DNA of 27,184 bases from NCBI RefSeq assembly GCF_001039355.2, contig NW_019773548.1:430208-457391 (forward strand), given 5' to 3'. Shown here one piece after another: positions 12,701 to 25,016 of the stretch. The notes below the pieces were generated by a model, which was not told where the DNA came from, ran no database searches, and worked only from the letters and a program-made list of their open reading frames with translations. How positions within the stretch are numbered: the first letter of the stretch is position 1; each line of letters begins with the position of its first letter. The position numbers were made by a program, and so were the translations under genes. This DNA is from Lingula anatina (Eukaryota > Brachiopoda > Lingulata > Lingulida > Lingulidae).

Positions 12701-15700
12701 GGTAAAACTACTGTCTGGCAAGTTTAAAAAGATCATCAAACTGTGCCTCAAAATTTGCTGCTTCAAAGTCCTCTTCATCCACTGTTTCCAATCCTCTTTT
12801 CCGTTTGAGTAAGCTCAACCTGCTGAAAAAACTCCCAATTTGTGCTGCAGACAAGAAATTCTCTATAGAGAATAGCCTATTTCCATTCTTGTATTTGGCA
12901 GATCTCATTTCAATAGCCACATCCTCTGGATTGGATTTGATCCCGCTCCTCTCTCCATCATTAAATTTCTGGGTGAGATACTCCTTTTGCTGTTCTGTGA
13001 ACCGCTTGACTTCTCGTCTGGACTTCAGTGCCCAACCTGTGTCCAGAGTGTTTGCATTTAAGGAGGTGTGGCCTGTATTTACATGTGGCAATTGAACACA
13101 TTTTTGTTCAATCTCAGTTGCATAAGAAATTTTAACACGATCTGATAAGCATACTTTTGCTTTAGTACTGTGGATTCCTGTGTCAAGGTGGCGTAACAGA
13201 TTTTTATGTTTTGTGAAGGTAGTAATGCAGTTTGGCTCTGGGCATGTAAACAAACCACCTGTGCAATCTTCTTGGCTTTCTTCTTGTTGGTTCTGCTCTT
13301 TGTGAGGACTCTGTGTGGCATAGGATACCGTAGCTGACTCTGCTTTTCTGTCATGTACTTGATTTGCTCTGCGTTCTCTAGAAAAACTGTCAACAACAAC
13401 AATCTCTTTCAATTCTGTAGAATTTACATGTATGCATTTATCTACAAGAATGTATTGCCCCTCACCAATATTGTGCTGCTTCCATATTTTGATGCCATTG
13501 GAGGAAAACTGAAAGTTATAGTAATTGGATATATTTTTCAAATGGCACTGTTTCAAAATGCTGACGTTTGATGGACTTGAAGGCGGAGGTGTTGCACTAA
13601 TGAGAGAGATGTTTGACGAGTTGCTGTTCTTGACTGCTTCTAGAAATTGTGACGCTGTCCGCACATCATTTCCTTCATTCACATACTTTCTAACAGTAGA
13701 CTTGATATGTGCAGCTCGCCTGTCACATATAGATTTTCCACCTTGGGGGTCTGAGAAGTCTGCCCGTGAAATGGTAATGGGGCTGACACAATTGATGATA
13801 TGTATACCAAATATGGCTTGGTAGCTGTGAAAGCAGCCCGCGTTATCTGATCTGATGAATGCTTTCTGTAAACTTGGTTTCAAATTATGAAGCCTTGTGA
13901 GGGTGTCATACAGGACAGCATTAGAGGTATGAGAATCTTGTGTGGCATTATCAAATAAATGCACAAAAGTATGTGAACAAATTTCCTCATTTTCCTTGAA
14001 ACTGGCAACACTGATGTGCCAATTTATGCCTCTCTTGGCAAACCACTTGGATTGGGACTCCCTGAAAAGATAAATATCCAACCTTCCAAGTACACATATA
14101 AAAAACAACCATAACTTTATTATTATTTCAAACTTTAAACTAACAATTTTAAATAACAATTTTGTGTGGTGTTTATTCAAAGGTGGAATTTACTTATATG
14201 TTTGCCTTCAGGTGCTTCGATCATTTATTCGAGGGCAGAATTTATTAGAACAAAAAACAAAAAAAAATGAAAATGTAATTTTGTAGTTACCTATAAACCA
14301 TAGGTAAGAATTTCATCGCCCAATCCCGCTCAATAAATACTTCATTATCTGACAAACTAGTCAATGTCTCAGTCTTTCCAGCATCTTGATTAACTGAGCG
14401 CAAGACATGCTTCTTCCAATCTTCAATTGCTTTCTGGCCCTATCAATAAAATAAAAAATGAGTAAAAATGTAATGCATGCAAAACTACATGTAAACTTAA
14501 TAAACCTCCGACAAAAACAATTATGAGAGTTTAAGGGGTACACACTGCAAAAATTGGGTAACCTTGGTAACAGCTCCTAAGACAATTAAATCCCTATCTG
14601 TGGTGATGTTGGGTAGGGAATTAGATGACGACATGAGCAGTTGAGTTCTATAACTAATAAGGCTTCAGAGTAGCAATGATTAGAAAATGGAAGTGGGCCT
14701 CTGAGGCCCCACAAAGTAGTTTTAGGGTAAATAATGCATTGCTTCTAGAAGTGCATTTTCCACATTGTTGAATGTGATATTCATGATTTTTTTTTTGGAG
14801 GGGGGGGGGGGAGATATTACCTGAATCAAAGTATATTGAATTTCATCATGTTGATCCTGAGACTCATATTCAATGGTGTCGGAACACTGAGCTTTGTTGA
14901 CTGAAGCTAAAGCGTCACACAGACTTTCACAGCTGTCACAGGATTTATCATGTGGATGGTCACAATGAGAAGAAAAAAAATCACTTCCATCACTTAGAGC
15001 AAACTGGCAGCAATGGTCAGGCACACTGCTCTGCTTTGTTACATGAATCTGAAAATAACAAAACACCACTTTTATGGTTGAGTTCAGTTACAAGGAGATT
15101 ATGTCCAGATTATTCATCAAAGATTTATAATAAACAAAGACTATAATACGCTGTACTCTGTTTACATGTACAAATCATTATGGTATTAATTGCTGCAAAG
15201 TGTCAGAGAATGTGTTTTTGATACTAAACATATCTGAGAAATTGAACATCTTTTTTCAAATGTCACTTTGCAATGCCTTACTTTGTATTCCATTTTGAGG
15301 TACTGCTTTGCTGCTGAAAGCTTTGTTTGTGTCACTTTAGTCCACTCAGCACCCATTCCAAGTCTTCCAAGGACTGCAACACTTTTAGCACAATCTTCGA
15401 ATGCCTTTGCACCATCTGCAGCAAAGTTGTCCAGTCCCCTCATGCATTTACGTATGCTTGGTTCTACTGACTGGATAATCCTCATATATGTACTTGTACT
15501 AGCACACTGCTGAAAATCTGTTTCAGCACAAAAACTGAGGTACTGCTCAACTGCTCTGCATCTGACAGTATTCAAGATCATTTTTGGTACATCAATTTTC
15601 TGACCAGAAGAGAGTTTCAAATGGACTTGGCCAAAAGGGACATCAGACATAACTGCTGGAGACATAAGGAAGTCTAGAAAGTGGCCTATTTGAATATCTG

Positions 15701-18700
15701 ATAGGTGTTCTCTGTGACTCACTTCTTTCATCAAAGGTTGTCCATGCCCAACAATCTGTGCATGCTTCCTTGCCATTGTGTATTTGTACTTAGACAAATC
15801 GGGTATATATTTTCTAATTTCTACCAAAGAATATTGATCGGAAATAAGAGATAATATCTGTCGCTGAGTTCCCCATTCTGTGGCTAGTCTGTAACCAAGG
15901 GCAATGACTTCTAGTGTGCTGGTGTTTCTCGCCATATCGTCCTCTCTTGCATTAAGAACATCTTGGAACAGCATATTTCCTTGGCCAGGTGCTAACACAT
16001 TAAGGACCTCATTGATGATTTTCTTAGATTTTATGATGTAGTCAGCCTTTGTCCTGTCAGAGGACAGCTCCCATGAAACTTGAAGTGTTTTCTTTATTGG
16101 ACTCACACCACACATCTCCAGAAAATTGTCCAGAGCTAATCTTTTGTCCTCAGCTTCTTGGCTGTTTGGAAGCCACTCACTTCCCTGAGAGCTTTCATTA
16201 GACAGCATACTTTGTGATGTATTCTGTGAAAGAGTGGACAAAATTGGGTATAAGTCACAAATTTAAAATGAAAAAGTGCATTTTCACTTCTTGTAAGGTA
16301 AACATTCTCAATAAAAATGTTAGAGAGTCCATTAAACAAATATGAATGGAAATGCAAGCATTTAAAATAGGACTCTGTTCTCAACCAAGTTTGTCGTAAC
16401 CAGGAAACCTACTAGTATAGTATTAATGGATTATGCAGCAAGCTTTCAAGTGCACATCATATTAGAGCTATGGGCTGGTTGTGGACATATAGTCTAGTTT
16501 AGAAGGCCAGCCAACATGTTAACCATACCAAGTCATCAGTTGTATCTGATTTAGCTTCCAATGTTTCATGAGTACGGACTTCATCAGCTACAGTCAAAAG
16601 TGGTTCTGTGGTGATAAAGTTTTCATCAATCTGAATAAGCAGAAGTAATGACCAATGTTAATCAAGGAACAAAAGAACAGGAGTTGTCTATGAACACAGT
16701 AGTATATTGTTCTATACTATATTACTGTTCAAGATAGAAAAGTATAACAGAATATATATTTTATAAGATAATAAATAAATAAATTAAATAATATGTGCAT
16801 AAAGCTATTATTATTATTATATTATTGATCATATAATATAAGATAAATAAATCAAATAACATGTGCAAAAATTAAACTTACCATATCACATTTAACCAAT
16901 AGATCTGATTCATCAGACACAGTGGTACAAGGAAGACCATCATCATTTTCTGCTTTTCCATTCTTAAAAGAAAACAATTAAAGAGAATCTGTAGCAGTCA
17001 TATTACAATGTACAGGATCAGATTGCAACATACCTGTAGCGGTAGTGATATAATTGTTTTAGTTATGAAAATCTGTGCTAACCATAAAATAAACCACAGC
17101 GTTTCTATTTTCTATATATAAACAGACAAGTCACCTTACTAAAAAAAAGTGTCAGATTTTTACCTGTTCCTTATTGCCCCCGACTGGAGTTGATTTCATT
17201 TTTTGCAAGAGATCCTTCCGACAAGTAGAGCATATTGCTGGAAAAATATTAAAATAACACACAATTAAAATGAAAATTCAAGTGCTGTGGCAGTAAAATA
17301 GTATTAGATTAGTATAGTAGTCCACACTATATTATACAGATTATTTTAAATCAGCAGTATGCATATGAAGTAAAAACATATGTGGCAAATCAATTTGAAA
17401 AATGAAAATCATTTTTAAAAGAAGGTATATATACCTGAGCCAACAGGAACCAACAAATTCTCTGAATTTAAGAGGAATGAAGATTGGCAAAGGGTGACTG
17501 TCCTCTCAGCTAATGGCTTATTCTTTCTGCCTTTCTGCAAACAGAGCTGGCAATTCGCTGACGCTCTCCACCACAGCCCCAAATTAATTCTGTGGTTTGG
17601 ACATACAGTGAAATATTCGACTGGCACATTAAATAAACCAGCTCTGGCTTTAATTAAGTCAGCTTCACTTGAAATGTCACGGATATGATGCCTCCGGCAA
17701 TGAGATACAATTGGTTTACAACAGACATTAAGCGGCAAAATATAATTTGGATCAGCCTTTGAATTTGGTCCACACTGATGCAGTTGCACTTGACCTTGGA
17801 GTCCAATAGAGCAGCACCAGTTATTATCATCTATATGAAAAATAAGAATAATAACTTGCTTGATAATGACATATAGTCATTGTTTTTTTAATAAATATAT
17901 TCTTTGAGTATGACATACATGTAGATTATGAATATGACATTTGTAAGTTGCAAAAGAGAATATTACAGAATATCAGGAAGATAATTCATATTCCCAAACA
18001 AAAAAAATATCAATTTCAAGTTTATATTTATGGAAACACATTTATTTAATCATTTACCTGTTTTGTTTTCCATTTTCTTTGAAGTAATTGTATGCAGACG
18101 ATCTGTTTTGTTTACATTCTATCACTTCCTGTTTCACTTCAGTCCTCCTTTCTCATAAGAAATGCAACGCTTTCCGGTCTCCATGTGCAGGAGAGCAACT
18201 CCACATGGGCAAAAATGCCAACATTGCATAGATATGAACTGGTGTAACTTTTTGGTTCTTCAATTGCTACGCGATTTTATTTGAGTTTATGTTATAACTA
18301 AATGTGCACTACCTGAGGATATTAGTGGTTTTTATGGATAAATCTGCGATTTTGAAATAAGGGTTGTTTAAAATGTGCATGTTTTGACTTATAAAAATAC
18401 ATAAATTTGCAGGTAAATATTTAAGAAAAAAAAATTCTACACTTCTAAGGGTGGCAATCTATTTCATTCCTTATATTACAATTATAAATTTTATTTATAG
18501 GTATTAGCCCTTTTCCATTTTAGTATTATATAGTCGATAAGTCCATTTAAAGCTCTATATAGAAAAATGGCCCTGAAAATGCCCGTTGCCATGGCGACAG
18601 ACATTTATTAGAAGTTTTACCTGTATTTTCTATTTTCTCATTATAAGTACTATCATATGTGTAAATATCAAGAAAATCTGTTTTTCATCACTTTCCGTGA

Positions 18701-21606
18701 TTTCTACAGGCAAAGCTCAATGCTTGCTGACATGGCCTCTTAATCTTGTTACAATAAAATCCAATTTATCTCATATTTGGAAATGCCTTTGAACTTAATG
18801 TGATAAAGTAAGAATCATGGACTAATATCTGAAGTCTCTGGTTTTATGATGGTGAGACGTCATCTTTTGACATAAAAAATGAAGCTTACATTCTACTTAC
18901 CAAGGAATATATCACATGGGAACAATTCAAACTGTCTGGGGTGCTTATTTTTTTACCTTTAGCATCTTGGCTCTGCTGTCTCTCTTCTGCAGCTGATCAT
19001 CAGTAGGAAGAATCTTCCACATTTTGTAAACTGTATCATACTTCTCTTTAACACGAGGAAATCGGTTAAATATTGGGTCCTGGATAAATAACTTGAATCC
19101 AACCTGCAGACCTGTAAATATATAGTCATTAGAAATACTATCAAATATAATCAAAATTTAAAAAAATATTATTTGCTCTTTTTCACATTAAGATAAACAT
19201 CAGATCTTATTTTGAGTACACATGCTCATAAATATCCACAATCTGTTTTTTTTATTATTATTATTTTTACTTATGCAACAGAATCATCATTTTCAATGTA
19301 TAAAACAAGCGTGGGCAATTATAAATTTCCCAGTTGTTCTGACATTAGCATGTGTGTGTGCGTGCATTTCTGTGTGTCTGTGTTTGATCAAGTTGTTACA
19401 GCGTATGTGTATGCACATGTCCTACCTGCTATAAAGAAGAAAATTCTGCCAGGAAGAAGACAAGAGGCAATAAATAAGGCAATGAGCACCCCAAACAATC
19501 TCTGTGTCTGCTCTGGCTCCTGCCAAGTCAACAAACTGAAATAAAAAAATCCTAGCTGTTATCTGTGCTACTCTACACAGAGGCTGATGAAGTCAACAAA
19601 CTAAAATAAAAAAATCCTAGCTGTTACATGTGCTACTCTACACAGAGGCTGATGAAGGATTAAAATTAAGTTTATTCCACTGGTTACTTAGAAATACCTT
19701 GAAAATTTAGTCGGTCTTGAAAATTTTGTTGGAAAATGATTCTTCACAGAAATCAATTTTTCACTTTGAAAATTTTGTTAAACTCAAAAATGGGCCTCTT
19801 GATTATTTAAAAAAGTTTGTCAGCTAGTATGGTCGTGTTGGATTAACACATTTTGATTTTTTAATTAATTTTTTTTAAAATGACAATTTTTAAATTTATA
19901 TCATATACTGATGATGACATCCAGCTATGCTATATTGGACCTAAACTGACATGCATTTTTCATTCTTACCTTATGAAATTTAAGATTCAGTAAATAAAAA
20001 AGTTCTTTATGCAAATGTGTAATTAACTTAAATTAAGAAATTAAACAGTTCAATTATTCTACTAAATAATACATATGTGAGCTCTAACATGAGTGTATAT
20101 TAAAACATAATCAGCCATAATTAACAGCAACCATGATATGAAAATTACAAACTTTTTCAACTTTTCCATTTGATCTGCCAGTAAACCTAAGGTATTCTGC
20201 AAGGAAAAAAAGACAAAAGTTAATGCAACACCTGACAGTTAAAGTTTAGCCTGGTAAAACTTTTGCCCAATACTTTCATATATTTTTGGAAAAAGTCTTA
20301 AAACTACTTTAACAAGTGGCTTTGTTTTTCAAAATACAGTGGACAATACCCAATTTTGAAAAAATCTAATTGACAGATTTCTATTACAGACTTACCTGTA
20401 CTTTCGTAGCTACCTGTACTACAATATTGAATTTATCTGCCACACCCAATTCTTTTTCTTCAGAATCCTATTTTGAAGAAGATAAAATTCCATACTCATT
20501 AAAAAGTGCTCTTAAAATAATGATCAATATAAAACTTGTATAAATTAAAAATTGACAAAAATGTTACTTTTGGTACATGCTTCTCTACCTAACAGGTAAA
20601 ATATTTAAAGAAGGGTAGTTTACCTTCAAAAATGTAAAATTCCACTTAAACATTTTAATCACTATGCTTAAATAAAATCTCCAAGTCATAACTTTATAAA
20701 TATTTTTCTAAAAATTAGCTCAACTCACATCTTTGTCTTCCACTACTCTGAAGTAATGAAGTTCTATCCTAAAACCTCTGAAATTAAAAGAACACATATG
20801 GTGCATTCTTTAACAGCAACTCTATAATATCGAACCATCCTTAAATCTTAAATTAAGAAGCCATCAAGAACTGTCCAGCAATGCACTCCATTTTACTACA
20901 CTTAACTAAACAAAAATTGATAAAAAAGCAGCTGGCATAAATCAGAAACAATAATTTATGAAGTATTTTGTTAAGCAAATTTTTGGACTCCCAAACACCG
21001 AGAGCATTAATTTGTAGAACTAAGAAACACCAGGTATGATGAGGGAATTTTGTTTTTACTTCAAAAACCCCTAATTTGCTCAATTACTAAAATCCTATCA
21101 TTTCAAAATAAAACTATTCTATATAATAATAATAATAAATCTAGTCTTATACAGTGTAAATCATCTTGTGTGAAGATGTTAGGGCCATTCAGAATAGAGG
21201 ATCTGACTACTAACTGATCCAGTGACTAAATTCTGCCAACTCCACTTCAAAAGCAATACTGCTAATTTCCTGCCTCAACACGGACTGTCACTGCAGGGGT
21301 CTGGTAATCAAACCTCGGAACTGAGATTTAATCCGTTTAATGACCCGTGCGGAGGAGGGGCATTGGAAATCAGCGGCATTGTTTTTGAAGTGTGGCTGGC
21401 CATATTTAGTCGGCGGATCAGTTAGTACTTGGATCATCTATTCTGAATGGCTTCATTGTTTCTCTCCTATGTGTAACTGCAAGAAGCAGCCAGCAGAGAG
21501 ATTCTTACTTGTACTGAAGATAACTGATGAAAAGTCTGAACACCATCAGGAATAATATACCAGGTAGGATCCAGCCCATCGAAAGGAAGTATAGGTAACT
21601 CTGAAA

Positions 21607-21638
<32 letters not shown>

Positions 21639-21762
21639 ACACCAGGTAGGATCCAGCCAATTGAAAGGAAGTATAGGTAACTCTGAAATAAATAAATAAA
21701 TAAATAAATAATACACCAGGTAGGATCCAGCCCATTTAAAGGAAGTATGGGTAACTCTGAAA

Positions 21763-21814
<52 letters not shown>

Positions 21815-21864
21815 ACACCAGGTAGGATCCAGCCCATTGAAAGGAAGTACAGGTAACTCTGAAA

Positions 21865-21896
<32 letters not shown>

Positions 21897-24800
21897 ATTG
21901 TATAATAGTTGTACCTACCAGGAAAACTAGCAGAGTTTTAGCTGGGGACTTCCAGCTCAGGAGCAGGTTTAGACCTTTTATTGTGCTGAGGATTTCCTTG
22001 AAAGAATTACCTGAAATCAGAATAATATATGACTCTATTTTCATCCTAGGATACTGTCCAAAGTTTTTAAATAATAAATGAAGAGATCTCTGAGGACTAT
22101 ATAATGTATGTAATAGATTGTTAACACCATTAGTCCAACTATTTTTTTTTCACGGCTGATATACAAATTCCATCTTCCAAGATCAATGTATAAAAAATAT
22201 CTCAAAAGAATGGGCAATTATAAAATCTGCTAATACAGGTGATTACTGGTAAATATGATTTGTTTTAAGCTATACTTTAAGATGGACAAAATATCTTCTT
22301 GATAAAAGTCTTCATAGTATTCTTAAATGTGTCATATACATGTAATATTGAAATTACACCTGACAGCAAATTGTTGTGTGTAAAAATGTGTTACTAATAC
22401 TACTTTGAGTAATGTCTATAACTAATGGCCTGTTGTTATGAACTACACATTATTGATTATCAATGATTATAAGATTATACAGCAAAATCATTACAATTCA
22501 TTATAATAAGTAATTCATACATCAAAAAAATAATAATAATAAAACTGTGTGTGAAAAATGACCAATCTGTCTTACCAAATCGCTTCACATTCTTCTTGAG
22601 CCTAAAAAGTTAACAAACAGCAAAAATGCTTAAGAACCTGGGAAGAGTTCATTGTTGACTTGTATCACATGTTTAATAATTCACAAAGGATATCAAAAAA
22701 CAAACTGTGAACCAATGGCTACTTGCAACAACCACAGTCAGAGCTGATCTTAATTTAAATTGACTATTTGATTATTTGATATTTTGACCTAAACTCAGGA
22801 GTTCAGAATAGCACTTCCTACTTTTTCACAGCCAGTGGCTCCTCTTCTATCTCCTGGTCATTGGTTTCTTCCTCTCTAAAATCATCCAAGATGTCGTAGA
22901 ATGTCCAGAATAGTCGAGTTTTTATCCTGCCAAACCAACCCTCAGCCTCTGGGACTGTGTCTGAAGGGAGAGGAGTGTTTTTTAGTAATTAATAATATAA
23001 TTTCCTTAAGTCTGACAATTCATAATCTCATACTTTGCTGGCTGTGAATTCACACTGCCATTTGAAATTATAACTTAAGATATAATTACAAGATTAAGAG
23101 GCACAACCTGAGTCCTAATGATCAAATAAGTACCGGTAAGTGAATATAATTAACAGAAATTACAAAGTTGAAAACTTTACTTTTAATATTTTTCAAACTA
23201 AGCTTCCTAAATGAGTATTTCCCAAATTGAGAAGATTCCTGTAAAATAAGGATCCAATAGTTGCCTATACTTCCTACATCACAGTGTTAAACTCATTGAA
23301 TAAAACTGATATAATACATAAAGTTATTCTTGCTATGAAGTGTGTTTTTTACCTTCAGGAACTTGTGCAAATGTCTCAGTTGCCTCTTCTGACAAATCAA
23401 CCCACTGTGACTTGAGTTCAGCATCTCTGACATGTCAAATAATAAATAGAGCGCATTCAGAAAAGATGATCCCTGGACCAACTGGTCTGATCACATTGGT
23501 TGGGTATGTTAATTCTTAGAAGACAATGTCCAAATATTCAGATAAGGCCCTCATATATTTTCATGTACCAAAAAGACAAATGCCTATGACTTACTTTAAT
23601 ATCAAAATCTTTGAAAGAATTACTCATGTTAACCCTATTAAATCTTAACATTATAAGATTATAATGTGCACTGGTTCATAAATCAACATGTTTGTTGTTG
23701 ACGTTCTAAAAGTTCACTGATAAAAACAAGGCCTGTATATTGGGGAAAATCAAAATGTATTCTGGGAGTTTTCTTGGCCCTCCCCATCAAAATGGATCAA
23801 GCCGTTACATCTGTACATTTCCTTAGGTTATCTGTACATCACTGAAAATAGCTACGTACTGTTTTCTGAGGACAATAACAACTAAACACCCCTTGAGAGT
23901 AACTATTAAATGCTTATTTAATACACCACATGTTAGAGAAGCATTTCGTCAATTTTGTAATATTTGGCCCTAATGATGAAAACTACTATAACTGCTGCAC
24001 CACCATTTCCATTTGCCTCATAGTATCTTTACTATTGCATCCCCCAAAAATATGTTTTGATCAGTATGTTAAAAAGGATATATTCCAATCTTAGACTAGA
24101 ATTTTTTATTAACGGTAATATTAAGCAATTATTAATGTTACGGTAAATAATCTATTATAATTATGGACTAAGCAGAATAGGCAACTATGATGGCTGTGAT
24201 ACCAACATTACATTCAAGCAATACAAAATATTGTCACCAAGAACAAAAAATCCCCACAATTCTTACCTCATCCTCTGTAACACTTCTAATTTCCTTGCAA
24301 GGTATTTGTTTTTCCCTGTCTGTATTTCCAAGTTCTTCTCCAGTTTCTTTACCTTATCAGCATCTTTCATTAACTCCAATTCTCTCTCTGGAAAGGTATA
24401 AACGTCTGTTCACAGTCTGTGGGAAGTTTTACTAAAATCATCCATATTCTCTCATTGATTCAGGAAATTTCCCTTTATACAAATTTGAAAAGGTATTCTT
24501 CAAATAAAATTGGGCAGTTTTCAAACAAAATTCAGCACCTATCATTTTCAGTAGTTACAATTATTGTAATTTTTTGTTTCAAAGTGTTTTCATTACAATG
24601 CACTAGTGGGTCTGAGATGCTCTGGGATTAGAATTTTGCTGGGAAATGGAGGGGCTCAAAGCTAAAAACATGTCAACTGAAGCTAGGCAAATATAAAGGC
24701 AGATGGAGAAAAGTTTACTGCCATTGATCTATAAGTAGGACAAAATGATGGCAAAGTCACTCAGTTTCATCTTGGTTCACTCATCCTTTTTAAGATGGGG

Positions 24801-24981
24801 GGAAAAGGTCCCATGAAAATTAAGGGGAATATGTCGAAGTGCAGGAAATTTGCTGCAAACAAGTTTGTGGCAAGGAAATTACAGGAGCTTGCAACAAAAT
24901 AAAAAAAAATGTATTGCTGCTAATTATAATTTGTTGCCAATTTTACTAAGGATCCAACACTGAAACTTTAATTTTAATTAT

Positions 24982-25016
<35 letters not shown>

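Larger units (their letters stand above)
10832..18739 (-). mobile_element. Complete TTAA-flanked DNA transposon, 7908 bp
   Basis: The two ends are perfect 27-bp inverted repeats (10832-10858 and 18713-18739, outer end GAGGCCATGTCAGC). Each is followed outward by TTAA (10828-10831 and 18740-18743), the expected target-site duplication. Inside lies one intact nine-exon gene on the minus strand. The region next to the left end holds three ~370-bp direct repeats, and a related inverted copy lies near the right end. TTAA target sites are known for piggyBac, Kolobok and Sola3 elements; the gene is not piggyBac-like, so Kolobok, Sola3 or a relative is more likely. The insertion is in GRAMD4 intron 13, 549 bp past the stop codon of the nested LRR gene. 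Confidence 0.93.

Noticed and set aside
13353-13824. Plus-strand ORFs of 72 and 99 codons within the transposon
   Set aside because: They are antisense to the last exon of the transposase gene.
10828-18743. piggyBac identity of the TTAA element
   Set aside because: The encoded protein has a C2H2 finger and SDNAG/WAMKF motifs, and the gene has nine exons; none of these is typical of piggyBac.
21505-22044. Overlapping minus-strand ORFs rich in the YLFI repeat
   Set aside because: They are translations of the (AAAT)n array. Only 21600-21509 and 22010-21919 are supported as GRAMD4 exons.
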